A stretch of DNA of 64,000 bases from Blakeslea trispora (taxonomy: Eukaryota; Mucoromycota; Mucoromycetes; Mucorales; Choanephoraceae): the NCBI GenBank assembly GCA_025331445.1, contig JAIWNE010000043.1:179152-243151 (forward strand), given 5' to 3'. Each line of letters opens with the position of its first letter. Position 1 is the stretch's first letter. This document shows, piece after piece, positions 51,023 through 62,042 of this stretch. Under the pieces are notes generated by a model. That model was not told where the DNA came from. It was given only the letters and a program-made list of their open reading frames with translations, and did no database searches. Position numbers and translations under genes: made by a program.

Positions 51023-51214
51023 GTACGAAGCAGAAAGAAAAAGAAGGCAACACAGGCGTTTATAAAGGAGCATTAATACAAACAAAAAATAGAAGAAACA
51101 TACATATAAGCATCTATAGATATACATAGGCACATATACATGTAAACCCTATCCAAATTTGAATGGACATGAGCTTACAGGCTTGCACAAATCAATACTG
51201 TTTTTTATTCATCA

Positions 51215-52379
51215 TCACCATGACTGTGTAAAGCGCTCGCCTGTTTCAAGCAATCCAACTGCCATTTGTAATGCATCCTCAATTCTCTGATTTAATATAC
51301 CGCCTGGTTGTTGCTTGTTATCGCCTTTCTGGCTATCGGAGTCCTCAAGGAGCTGTCGTTGCTTAGACTCTGCATTAATGATGATTGGAAGCTGTAATAG
51401 GACTTTACAGATAGTGATTGAGAGTTGCATCCGCTTCCACAAACTAAAGTAGGATAAAGTCCTCAGCTCTAGTTGCAGTTCATATAACTTCATGAGTTCG
51501 AATTGAACCACTTTATAGTATTGTTGTGTTGCTATTGTTGCATGAACATCAGTGCTTACTCTCTTATAAAAAAAGGAAAGTCATAAAGACAAAATATAGG
51601 GCAAAATGTAATTACATTGAAATAGTTCTCGGATTTTCCGGAAACCTAGCTCAATCTGAATGATGGCATCTTCAGTGATATGTACGCCAGGATTCGTTTC
51701 ATTCAATGCATCTAATCAAAGAGTGTCAGATGATAAGTTAGTCATACAAGTAACCAAAAGAAAAAAGGATGATACAAACGTATGAATGCTCTCATAGTTT
51801 GAAATTCTCCATCAAGCATCTCATTAAATAACTAGAAGAATATGAGCTCAACTACTTACTCTTTTCTTTTTTTTTGCTTGTATACTGCACTTACTTGATG
51901 TAGCACCTTTTGTAACGTGTCATTTGGGTTATCTTCATTATTGCAAGTAAAAGTAGAAGATGCTGAAGATGCGCCTTTGTGCTTAGATACATCATACAAT
52001 AGTTTGGAAGACGGATTACTAAGTGTTTCATAAGCTATAGAAAGCACTATGAAAGAACAATCATGGCCATGAATTTCAGCATGTAGAAGGTTTATTCTTT
52101 TAGAAGTTAATTTACATTGAAAGCTCTGTGTCGCTCGAGGGTAAGAAGGAACAAATTTGTCTGGATGGCATATTCTGCTTCTCTAACAGCAATGAACATT
52201 TTATGAGATAATGTCAAGAATAGGCTGAAATTTCTTTTTACTTTTATATACGCCCTTCGAACTTCTTCTGAAGTGGTATCTTTTTTAACACCCAGCACAC
52301 GATAATAATCAGTTGCTGATAGAATCTCATCCACAATACGGTACTTTTCCTCTTTTTGATTGCTATTAATAAAGGGCAT
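51215..52379 (-). CDS. J-domain (DnaJ-like) co-chaperone
   Basis: Six exons (52379-52242, 52182-52116, 52046-51895, 51831-51780, 51711-51616, 51558-51215) join in frame to 282 aa. The J domain is at about residues 23-95: DYYRVLGVKKDTTSEEVRRA, then HPD at residues 52-54 (RICHPDKF), then QLLSIAYETLSNPSSKLLYD. HPD stimulates Hsp70 ATPase. There is no Gly/Phe region or zinc finger, so this is a class C J-protein. The C-terminal helical part (EIGFRKI-like region to GLLETGERFTQSW) is not recognised, so the client or location is unknown. The ATG at 52379 is chosen; an upstream in-frame ATG at 52451 would add a Phe-rich stretch that looks non-coding. Confidence 0.8.
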
Positions 52380-53855
52380 AATATTTCTATCAAAATAAAG
52401 TGAAAGAGAAAAGAAGAAAAAAAAAGGGAAAAAAAACTCTCCCTCTTTCACTTTTTTTTTTGCTATCTTTATTCCTCAGTATTAGCATGTGATAATTTGA
52501 TCGACTCAATTTTTCATACTTTGAGGTCTGTCTTAGCTTTCATATTCAGAACAAATCTGGATTCCTTTTCTTTTTTGATGAGCGATCCAAGTTGCTTTTC
52601 AATCGTCTGTATTCATCAATATGAAAACATATTGTGATTAGATTTTGTATGCTTTATAATGAATTGAGCTCTTCCGCATTTAATCTGCTTCATATCATCC
52701 CGTTCATAATCTTGAGCTTAAGCAACACGGAATGCTATTTTACCTTGTAAAGCTTGCATTGCTTCGACATAGCTGCTGTAGCATAACTTTTTCTGCACCG
52801 CTTAATACCAAGATGAAGATAGAACAATACAAAGTATTCAACTTTTTATATTCGATTGTGCTTGCATACTCAAGAAACATAGCTTAGTAAACTAAAATGT
52901 AAACATATTTTATTTCGCACCTTTTTATTCAATGATTGAGGTCATTCTTGGGCCTGTGTGTTCAAAAGCCAACAAGATGCCGATAGCAAATAGCTGTCTA
53001 ATTGATTTAGAAAAACTTATCTACTTCTTTATAAAAACTATATAGCTTTTAGAGTTATGTAGGATCTTTGACATGAAGCCCATACGTGTTAAAGTTAACA
53101 CTTACAATGGCATAGGATCTTCAATAGTAATCGAATCATAGTTATTTTTACACTCTCGTTCTAAAATTTATATAATTGATATGACAAGGCCAAAACAAAC
53201 TGGAGGGCAAGTAAAGATGTGTGCCAAATGTTTTACTCAAACATAATTTTGCCACTCACAACTGCCCTTTGAAAATTGAAGATACAGTGGCCAAGACATC
53301 ATGGTCTAAAAACTCACCTTTTTGTCATCATATTGTTACGAAAATAATCTCGGAGTACTTGATTTAGTTTTCTTTTCTTGCTTAAACAAAGAATGGATTC
53401 GAGTGAACCATTGGTATGTATTTTCATAATGCCATTTCTTCCAGTACACTAATGTTGAATAAACTGATTAGGTCTCTTTGTTTATTTGATTATAATGTTG
53501 ATAAAAAAAAACTTTGATTGATGCTTCCAGGAACCGCGTATTGCAAGTGAAGGACACAATAATATTCATTTCAAATCAAGGCTGTTTCTTAGTAGAAGGT
53601 GAGCATAAAGTCATATGTATTGGGTTGGTGTTATCTTTGGATTCCTGGATTTTGTCTAGTGCACATAGTCAGTCTTTCAAAACCAACAAAGTCGCAAAAA
53701 ATACTCTTCATCCTAATCTCAAATACTCTCAAATGTAAAGGCAACTATAAAGAGGTTATATACATAAAGCAAGAGATCGAAACTGTATTATCCACAGATG
53801 GAACGACTGTACAAGTTTATTTTGAAACAAAGTTTTTTTTGTCATGACACACTCC
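52380..53855. other. intergenic, no supported gene
   Basis: About 1.5 kb between two minus-strand genes: the J-protein promoter and the 3' flank of eEF1B. The frames at 53514-53738 and 53599-53847 show no motifs. Confidence 0.55.
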
Positions 53856-54644
53856 TTAGATCTTTTGCATGGCAGCGATATCAACAGATTGGACGTAGTC
53901 TTCCAATTCGAGGATCTTTTCGGTCAAGTCATCCATAAGAACCTTGTCATCTTCAACAACACAGTTGATTTGGAGCTTCTTGATACCGTAACCAATGGCA
54001 ACGAGTTGAGAACCACCCCAGAGGAGACCGTCTTGGCTGATGGCCTTGACAGCTTGGGTCAATTCTTCCATGTTGGTTTCATCATCCCAAGGCTTAACAT
54101 CCAAGGTAACGGTAGTCTTAGCAATGGTCTTGGGCTTGTTGGCCTTCTTGGCGTTGTATTCAGCAATACGTTGAGCCTTGACTCTTTCGGCTTCTTCATC
54201 AACTTCTTCATCGTCAGAACCGAAAAGATCAATGTCATCTTCATCTTCAGCAGCGGCAGCAGCGGGGGCAGCAGCGGCAGCAGCACCTTGCCTATTTGAA
54301 CAATAGTTAGTAAACAGATACAACAAGCATGGAACGCGTAGGGGTTTTGCTAGAATAAATAACTTACTTGGCTTCCAAACCTTGAACGGCAGCAATGTGA
54401 GCGTACCATCTGGCCAAGTGAGGGTAAGCTTCAGCGTTGACACCTTCAGTCAAAGCAGTGAAAACGGCCTTATCAGCATCAGAGGCTTCAACACTATTAT
54501 TTATCTAGTTAATAAAAAGTTGTTCTTTTTTTTGTTTTTCTGTGCTTTTGGCTTTTTCTTAGCGTACCCCTTAACGTAAGAGACGTTTTCAAAGTAGTTG
54601 TTGAGGATCTTATAGGCTAAAGGAGCTTCAAGGGTGAAAGACAT
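53856..54644 (-). CDS. translation elongation factor 1-beta (eEF1B-alpha)
   Basis: Exons 54644-54568, 54493-54368 and 54291-53856 give 212 aa, the normal length. A GST-C-like N-terminal part ([35 protein letters not shown]) is followed by an Ala-rich linker, the acidic [18 protein letters not shown] block, and the C-terminal nucleotide-exchange domain ([56 protein letters not shown]). It recharges eEF1A with GTP during elongation. Codon choice is strongly biased to C-ending codons, unlike its neighbours, as expected for a very highly expressed gene. Confidence 0.96.
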
Positions 54645-55583
54645 GTTGGTCAAAAAGGTTTAAAGGGAAAACAAAAGAAAAACAATTCACAGTGTACGAT
54701 CAAAATAAAAGAAAAAATTTCTTTCCCTAGCTTATGAATTTTCTCGGTCACGATTAGCCAATAGTTTGATTGGCCAAGCCACATAGATGTACCTTTTCAA
54801 TAGTATATTGTACTTGTGCTGCTCTTTTCATGACAGTCAAATCTGCAGCAATCATAGCTACCACTCAAGACAAGGACATCTGGTATTGGTACATCTTGGT
54901 TTTTCAAAAGAAGCAATAAAAAAACTTGGCAAAGCCTTGTAGAAGCTTTCTTTATTAATTAAATAGGATGCTCTTGTCGTGTATGTAGATTGTCTTTTCG
55001 AATAGCATTTGAACATTGTTCAAAGACATTGATGAATCAAGAAAAAATATAGATCCAATTTGGTTGATAGATTAGCTATTGCTTTTGTATGCATAAGCAT
55101 ATTTTCTCATCTTTAAATTTGTCTCTAAAATACTTGCATAATTTATTGTGCCTTGTTCCTAACCCGGAGGCCAGAGAGAGGTTTATATTTTCAAGTCGCG
55201 CTTGATTTCCATTAACACAAAAATCCTTCAATTCTTTCAAAGCAAATGAAAGTGTAACTGTATCTTTTATGATCTGCAATGGGAGAGGCGAAACATATTG
55301 AAAAGTCGCTTATGTTATGGAACAGGAACCATCATTTCCTCTGTCGTTGTTACAGTAATCAACTCTACTATCTTTTCGTTTGCATAATTTGAATTTCAAA
55401 AATCTGTGAATAGTTTACACCTTTTCTAGTAAAGCAAGGTTAAAGTCCGAACTGCAGATAGTTGATTATTGACTTTTGTTCTTTTTTTTTAATATTGGCT
55501 ATAAAAGTATGCATATGTATTTACAAAGAGAATGATGAGAGACAAAAGTTGTGGTAGTCATACAAGAAAGAAAGAAAAAGATT
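54645..55583. other. intergenic, eEF1B upstream region
   Basis: About 940 bases. It holds the eEF1B promoter and the 3' flank of the threonine deaminase gene. The frame 55076-55279 (minus) shows no motif. Confidence 0.55.
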
Positions 55584-57257
55584 CTAGCACAAGAAAGACT
55601 TATAAACTACATTATCTGTTTCTTCTACGTATTGGTAGCCGAGTTCTTCCAAGAACTTGTCAAATTGTGTTGAATCTTCGGGAGGCACTTGGATACCAAC
55701 AAATACTTTGCCCATATCTAAAATAAAGAAGAAAAAACGATTAAGAAAATCAAACCAAAATGTGCAACATATAAGACTTATTTACCATCACCATGATTAC
55801 GATAATGAAACAAAGATACATTCCATGCAGAACTTAATCCTTCCAAAAACTTGACTGTAGCTCCAGGACGTTCAGGGAAAATAAACCGGAAGACTCGCTC
55901 ATTTTTAGGACGGCTACCACCTACCATATAACGTGCATGACATTTAGCTAGTTCATTGTCACTCACGTCAATTCCTTTCATGCCATCTTTTTCCCAATCG
56001 TCCAGGATTTGCTTCAACTCAGTTTCTCGATCTTTAACCTTAAAAGAAATGTAGATGTGTGCTTCCTTGGGATCATTGTAGCGGTATGAGAATTCAGTGA
56101 TGGTGCGAGGCACAATCTTCTTGATCATCTTGATATAGCTACCAGACTCTTCGGGAATAACCACTGTACAGAATGCCTCGCTGCGCTCACCTAATTCAGC
56201 ACGCTCAGCAATAAATCGTAGACGGTCAAAGTTGACATTGGCACCAGACACAATAGCTACATGTACGTCATTTTTGGTCTCTGGATAGAGCTGAATATAC
56301 TTCTTGGCTGCTGCCAAAGCTAGTGCTCCTGTTGGCTCACATACAGAGCGGGTATCCTCAAAGACGTCCTTGATAGCAGCACATACTTCATCATTGGTGA
56401 CCAACACAACTTCATCAATGAAGCTCTTGGCCAATCGATAGTTTTCTTGGCCTACCATACGGACAGCAGCACCATCAGCAAACAAGCCAACTTCGTTCAA
56501 TAACACACGCTCATTAGCCTTTAGACTTTGATCCATGGCACAAGCATCTTGTGCTTCAACACCAATTATTTTGATATGAGGTGCAATACGCTTTACATAA
56601 GAACCAATACCAGCAATCAAACCACCCCACCCACAGGGATAAAGATGGTAGAAATCTTACTGACGTCGTGTTGTCGAAGGATCTCCATACCAATTGTACC
56701 TTGTCCAGCAATTACATAGGGATCATCAAAAGGTGGGATATCCAATAATCCTTCCTCTTTTGTCAAGCGAGCACATTCTCTTTTCGCTTCATCAAAATCA
56801 TTGCCAAACAAGACAACTTCAGCACCTAAACGTTGTACATTACGCCACTGCGCGCATATAACACAGGATTTAGTGACATATTGTTTACATCCTCTAAATA
56901 CAAACATACCTTGATAGCAGGTGTAGGTAAAGGCATCACAATCTTAGCTTTAATACCTAATTTCTGAGCAGAAATAGCAACACCTTGAGCATGGTTACCC
57001 GCAGAGCAAGCAATAACGCCACGCTTCTTTTCTTCTTCGGTCAAGTGAGCTAATCGGTTGTATGCTCCTCTAATTTTAAAAGAGAAAACAGGTTGAAGGT
57101 CTTCTCTTTTTAAATAAATGTTAGATCCCAATTTAGAATTCAGGTTGACAGCTTCTTGTAGTGGTGTTTCTTTGATAATATCATAAACACGGGCTGTCAA
57201 AATCATTCGAAGGTAGTCCGGATGCTCTTGTTGTTCAGAAGCTGTCAAAGTGCCCAT
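55584..57257 (-). CDS. ilv1: threonine deaminase (threonine dehydratase) with apparent 1-base frameshift
   Basis: Exons 57257-56910, 56847-55786 and 55717-55584; with one base restored the length is 514 aa. PLP-fold blocks: [11 protein letters not shown] (catalytic Lys), [10 protein letters not shown], then the glycine loop around 56631-56621, then [14 protein letters not shown]. Two C-terminal ACT-like regulatory domains follow ([17 protein letters not shown] and [17 protein letters not shown]), ending [17 protein letters not shown]. It makes 2-oxobutanoate for isoleucine and is normally inhibited by isoleucine. In the PVGGGG loop the frame shifts because one base is missing in a C-run (plus strand 56625-56628). 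Everything before and after is intact. A sequencing error is the simplest explanation. No clear mitochondrial presequence is visible at the chosen start. Confidence 0.88.
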
Positions 57258-58756
57258 ATTGCGATTGATAGAGTAAGAAGTATAAGGTAAAAGAAAGAAA
57301 GAAAGAAAAACGATACTATTCAAGATAGTTAGATATACATAAACTTTATCTGGTTGACAAGATAAACGGTGTTTCAAATCTACAACTCCCAATGACTCAG
57401 TCAAGAACGAATGTCATTGGATCATCTGAGATTAAGCACAAAATCAAGCTGTATGAATGGTTCGACACAAATCGACTCAAGAGGAAAAATGATTCTGCCA
57501 CACTTTACTCTTCTTTCTCAAATTCAAGAAGCGTTAAACATTCCTTATGAATTTCTGTCTGATGCACACTATCTCCGGAGATTAACCAGTTACAAGAGAG
57601 AAGAGAGAATAAATTATCCATTCAAAATACAAAACAAATATGTGCTTTATCATAGCAGAAATTAGTTGGCGTTTAGCTTGAAAGGCTATGTCCATTAAGT
57701 TAAGAAAATAAGCTTTCGTGGCTCTACTTTCAATCGCTGGATAACTCGTCTTATTAGTAACCAATGGTCATGCCTATCACTATCTAGAATCGAGTTTTTC
57801 TCTTATTCATAGTCTCGTCTGTCTCTTTTCCTTTTGTCTAGTTTGACTTTGCGACATTGTGTTGATATCACTCTTGCATTATATTTACCAGCATCAGTGT
57901 CATTACTTACTCCAAAGATACCTCTAGTTATCTGTTATCATAATTATTGCTATTTTGCAAAAAGAAAAAAAAAAGGACCACTAGGGACTAGAACCTTCTA
58001 ATCAAGCAGCAGTTTGCTTTTCTTTTCCTATTGCTCAATATAAGCTAAACACCTGTAGATAACTCACTCATCATATGTAATCTACTTTTTCTTCAATCCA
58101 ATTTTCTTTAAGCTTTAAAAGTCTATCACTCAACAAGACATGCTTTTAGATCACCACATAGCTTCATAAAACTAAACACACCTCGCATACAGCTACCATA
58201 TTATTTTTCACATAGAACAGTTCTTTTTCTCAGTATTCAGAGCAGATAGTTTGTCTCTTGAGCTTAGGTGGCGATCATGACTAGTAGGAGAGCAGTATGT
58301 GAATAAACTTATGAATTTGCTACTACTCGCTTTGTCTTTTTGCATTTATTAGCAGCGTCTTCTTTGCCACAATAACTTGTTCAATAAAGAGATCGACTAG
58401 CAGCAGAAATATATGATAAAATGTCAATTTACAGTGTTTGGATGTATGTATTCAGCCTTTTCACTGTCTTTAGGTATGCTTTGGCTTCCTTTTCTTATGA
58501 ATTGAGAAAGACATCCTTTCTGTCTACACCATTCCTGACATTTCCCTCTTTGAAAGTACTAATTGTGTCATCTTTTTGATGTATCAGATGGCAAACTATC
58601 TACTAGACAGGGAATGACAAGTGTAGCAAAGTTCTGTTATGATGAGACTGTACAATTCAACAAAAGCATAGTTACAGATAGTAAAGTACTACAAGTGCTT
58701 GGCTATCAACTTTTCATAAATTTATAAAGAATAAACAAAGTTATCGTAATTTATTA
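57258..58756. other. intergenic, no supported gene
   Basis: About 1.5 kb. A plus-strand frame from 57392 ([20 protein letters not shown]...) of about 54 codons reads like coding sequence but has no recognised family and could be a relic. The rest is AT-rich with no motifs. Confidence 0.45.
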
Positions 58757-59605
58757 TTAAGATGTTGAATGGCAAGCTGCCTTTCTGCGCTTCCACTCAA
58801 GCACCATACGGTCAGATCTCTTTGGTGGTATTGTTGCAGATGAAGTACAGTTATCTGTCAAAAGGATTTCAAATCGACCTCGCTTGATACACATGGTACC
58901 ATCATATCGTATCATATCATGTAAACTGGAAAGGGTTTCATTGGCTGATTTGTTTGGATGCTGCCAGAACCCATTGTCCCATATTTGAATTGTTTCGTCC
59001 ATCTCTTCTTCATGATCTTCTTCATCATCTAGTGAGAGTATATCACTAGTAGGATAGAACATACTGCTACCATCACTTTCTTTCAACAAAGTAGAGCTGC
59101 TGATTTTACTTGAGGTAGCTATCAAAGAAGGCGTTTTTACCTTTTGCCTATCATCAATTGATTCGGATAAAATTTGGATGCCCACCATATCTGCAAACTC
59201 TTTTGACGTCAAGTCTTCCGAATGTATAGTGATGTCGGATGTAGATAAACAAGGCGAGTGATGGCAATGATATGACCTTCTTCTAGAGTGGCAAGTATTA
59301 GGGGAATAACGGCAACAACAAGGAGCAATTTGATTATGAGAAAGAGGAGGCGAGGAAGAAGAGGAAGGAGGAAGAGGGGCAGTGGTGGAAAGAGATGAAG
59401 AAAATGAGCGATAATGGCATTTATGGTGAGTATTAGGGTCATGGTGCTTTTTTGTCTTATTTAATTGATATTGAGTATGTTCAAATAAAGCATCATTTGT
59501 AAATGATTTTTTGGATGGTTTCCGTTTTGTGTGGTGAATAAATTTGCCTATAAGATAGTTGAAAACAAATTCTAACTTTTGAGTGCAGTTTTTTTTTGAT
59601 GTCAT
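58757..59605 (-). CDS. hypothetical Ser/His-rich protein
   Basis: Single exon, 282 aa, start at the ATG opening MTSKKNCTQKLEFVF. The N-terminal half is low complexity (poly-Ser, Pro, His and Cys: CHYRSFSSSLS, CCCRYSPNTCHSRRR). The C-terminal half looks folded and may be conserved: SDILSLDDEEDHEEEMDETI, IWDNGFWQHPNKSANETLSS, DGTMCIKRGRFEI and a basic end (VLEWKRRKAACHSTS). No known domain is recognised. The long open frame and its complex second half support a real gene, probably lineage-specific. Confidence 0.6.
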   Translation of the reverse strand: MTSKKNCTQKLEFVFNYLIGKFIHHTKRKPSKKSFTNDALFEHTQYQLNKTKKHHDPNTHHKCHYRSFSSSLSTTAPLPPSSSSSPPLSHNQIAPCCCRYSPNTCHSRRRSYHCHHSPCLSTSDITIHSEDLTSKEFADMVGIQILSESIDDRQKVKTPSLIATSSKISSSTLLKESDGSSMFYPTSDILSLDDEEDHEEEMDETIQIWDNGFWQHPNKSANETLSSLHDMIRYDGTMCIKRGRFEILLTDNCTSSATIPPKRSDRMVLEWKRRKAACHSTS

Positions 59606-60355
59606 TTAAGAGCCAAAGAAAAAAAAACACTTGAAGCGTATACGTGTCTATACATATACGTATGTACACGTACACACAGACACACACAAAAAAAATAGTC
59701 AAACTTGTGTTTTACTAAGCGAAAGAGAAAGAAAAGAGATAAATATGTAGTTTATGCAAACCAAATGAACTGAGAATAAATAAAAGGAGAAATTATATAC
59801 AGCGTTCGTGACGTATCGTTCATTTCTTTGGGTTTATTTTGTTTGCAGCAACTCTCCTCACAGAGTTTGCTTTCCAGCAAATTGTATTTGTTCTAGCTTT
59901 TCATCGAAATCTGTTTTGGTAGCAGTGATTTCTTATTGTTTAAGCTTATAGACTTCTCAAAGGCATACAATTGTTTGAAAGCCCTGTTTTACTGCATTTA
60001 TTCGACAGCCTCTTGGAGAGATAATTTGAATAATTGATTTAGCGGCTTGCTTTGAAGACTATCGATATCAACTGCTCACTACTAAAACAAAAAGTATAGC
60101 AAATCACCTAGAGGAAAAGAAAGAAACAAAAACGGAAAAAAGTATTTAAATCGAATGTTTAAAGTTAATAGATTACTAATCGCAAGTTTTGTAGTTTAAG
60201 ATCAAGCGTGCATCTAATGTCTTTATATTGACAACAATAAAAAATCGAAATATAAATATCATGTGTTTTTAGTCAATTGAAAAGAAGCATAAAACTTGAA
60301 TCAAGAGTTTGTCTAACATAACACACCGCACTGGAAGGTTACGTTGGACCTGTGT
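59606..60355. other. intergenic, no supported gene
   Basis: About 750 bases between two minus-strand genes. It includes a short alternating purine/pyrimidine stretch (CATATACGTATGTACACG) at 59652-59670. Confidence 0.55.
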
Positions 60356-61174
60356 TTAGCTACAAGTATTTTTGACACACTCTTGTTGACAGTCCCATTG
60401 AGTACTACAACAAGCACCTTTGGGACCTTTACCATTCTTCTTGCCAAGGTAACCAGATTTACAGACAGACGATGTGTTGGTAGCCTTTGTAGTTGTGGTC
60501 TTTGTGGTTGTGGTCTTTGTAGTTGTGGTCTTTGTGGTTGTGGTCTTTGTGGTTGTAGGCACTTTGGTAGTGGTGCTAGAGCTAGTAGCGACAGACTTGG
60601 TAGACATGGTGGCAGTTTTGGTTGTGGCTCTTTGAGGACCATTGCACTTGCTTTTGATACAGTCATCTTTACAGTCGGCTTCAGACTCGCAACAATCTCC
60701 ATTAAAACCATTGCCTTTCTTCTTGCCAAAGATAGTGTCTTTGTTTGAGCAGGTTGGGACAATAGCAGTAGGAATGGAAGTAGTGGTCGTAGAAGTGGAA
60801 GTGCTGGTAGTAGTGGTTATACTGGATTCCTCTCCACAAACATACTTGTCACCAGTGAGTGTCAAACCAACGAAGTGACAAACATCAAGTTCTGTTACAA
60901 ATGGATAGGCTAAATAGTTAAGCACATCACGGCTCTCTGAAGTTGAATAGGGAGTGATAAGTAAGCAGCCGTTTCTGGTGATGAATTTACGACCGGGCGA
61001 GTATGGTTGAAGTTCGACACAAACATTGCCACAGTCAGGCATATCCATACAGATATAACTAAAGTCATGAGTTTCATCAGGTCGATGAACAAGAAGCTCC
61101 ACAGAAGATGATACATCAGCAGCACAAAGCCTTGAAAGGCCGAGAACAAGTAAAGCAGAAAGAACAAACTTCAT
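60356..61174 (-). CDS. secreted Cys-rich protein with two six-Cys modules on a Thr-rich linker
   Basis: Single exon, 272 aa. A signal peptide (FVLSALLVLGLSRLCAA) precedes an N-terminal domain of about 100 aa with six Cys (YICMDMPDCGNVCVEL...) of unknown fold. Two copies of a short module follow: C-x6-GKKKGNGFNGDCC-x5-DC-x3-C-x4-C and C-x4-GKKNGKGPKGACC-x5-DC-x3-C-x4-C. They are joined by Thr/Lys repeats (TTTKTTTTK). The module spacing CC-x5-DC-x3-C-x4-C is exact in both copies. This architecture suggests a cell-wall or extracellular protein with O-glycosylated stalk; carbohydrate binding is possible but not shown. The ATG with a TATA box 75 bases upstream (61255-61249) was chosen. Confidence 0.78.
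   Translation of the reverse strand: MKFVLSALLVLGLSRLCAADVSSSVELLVHRPDETHDFSYICMDMPDCGNVCVELQPYSPGRKFITRNGCLLITPYSTSESRDVLNYLAYPFVTELDVCHFVGLTLTGDKYVCGEESSITTTTSTSTSTTTTSIPTAIVPTCSNKDTIFGKKKGNGFNGDCCESEADCKDDCIKSKCNGPQRATTKTATMSTKSVATSSSTTTKVPTTTKTTTTKTTTTKTTTTKTTTTKATNTSSVCKSGYLGKKNGKGPKGACCSTQWDCQQECVKNTCS
60483..60554 (-). repeat. coding TTTK minisatellite
   Basis: About four copies of an 18-nt unit (CCACAACCACAAAGACCA type) encoding TTTKTT in the linker of the Cys-rich protein. Confidence 0.85.
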
Positions 61175-61248
61175 ATTGTTAAGTACAAAAGATAAACACC
61201 CAGAATGGAAGAAAAAGATAGAGATGCAACACACTAGCTAACAAGCGG

Positions 61249-61255
61249 TTTTATA
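61249..61255 (-). promoter_or_regulatory. TATA box of the Cys-rich protein gene
   Basis: TATAAAA on the minus strand, 75 bases upstream of the ATG at 61174. Confidence 0.55.
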
Positions 61256-61647
61256 CTAATCAAGAGTAAACTCCCCTATTACAGCGCCCAAAAAAAACAA
61301 TAGACACAGAGGTGCTACACAAAGCTTAATTTGTCCATGCCATTTGTTTGGAGTAGTCGATCATTTTTGATCGTGATGAATTACTTTTTGAGGTCCATTC
61401 CTTTTCTACGATATTTGCTTATTGTTTGTGTGACATGCTGTATCCAACTCTTTTTGTTCTCTTTTGAGGCTTCAGATATCATGCATTCACCACAATTGCT
61501 CTCAAATATACGTAAAGAATGAAACATTCAAAGAAAATGGATTGCTATAGATACTTTGTTATTACAAGTTCTTCTTCGTATGCATGATACATAGAAGAAC
61601 AATAGCCTTAAAAGATTGAGCCAATCAAAATGCGTTTATTTAAGTCC

Positions 61648-62008
61648 ATTTCAAGCTTGACAGTGTCAACTAGATTTGATGGACGATCTGTAAGACATGA
61701 ATTTTTAATTTCATAGGGTGTTACACTTTATTCGGAAACTACTAAATCAATTCTAGAAAAAATAAGCTTAGAAGCATCAACGCGTTATAGGATGAAATTT
61801 ACAAGCAGCATGAAGACTCGTTTCCAAACAGCGATAGGCCTTTCTCCATAGATAACCAATGGGTATTCAATGTAAAGTTATTTCAGCTATATAACAAGCA
61901 GAGATTAGAACTTCAAAACTGAACTTCTCGATTGAGTGGGTATGGTAATCGAGGATAGAAAGGGATCACTGCTAGGTTGACATAGTAAGGAAAGGGAAAA
62001 AGCCTTTA
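61648..62008 (+). repeat. left inverted repeat arm
   Basis: Starts ATTTCAAGCTTGACAGTG and ends GGGAAAAAGCCTTTA. Read on the plus strand, its first bases encode FKLDSVN and a stop, as in the right arm on the minus strand. Confidence 0.95.
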
Positions 62009-62042
62009 TGTGGAAGAGTTAAGCGACAAACGACCTATTATC

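Larger units (their letters stand above)
46259..51214. other. large gene-poor region (5 kb)
   Basis: The longest gap in the window. It contains two copies of an 84-bp exact direct repeat with a TATA box, listed separately. Otherwise only short frames are found, for example 47779-47675 minus (34 codons, MNQGAQIQGREDDLKMKGQQ...). No annotated family or RNA was recognised. Confidence 0.5.

Noticed and set aside
57965..58070. Minus-strand GGTTCTAGTCC followed by a T-run, like a tRNA 3' end with Pol III terminator
   Set aside because: T-stem has mismatches and no 5' partner for the GTGGTCC acceptor strand exists at the expected distance.
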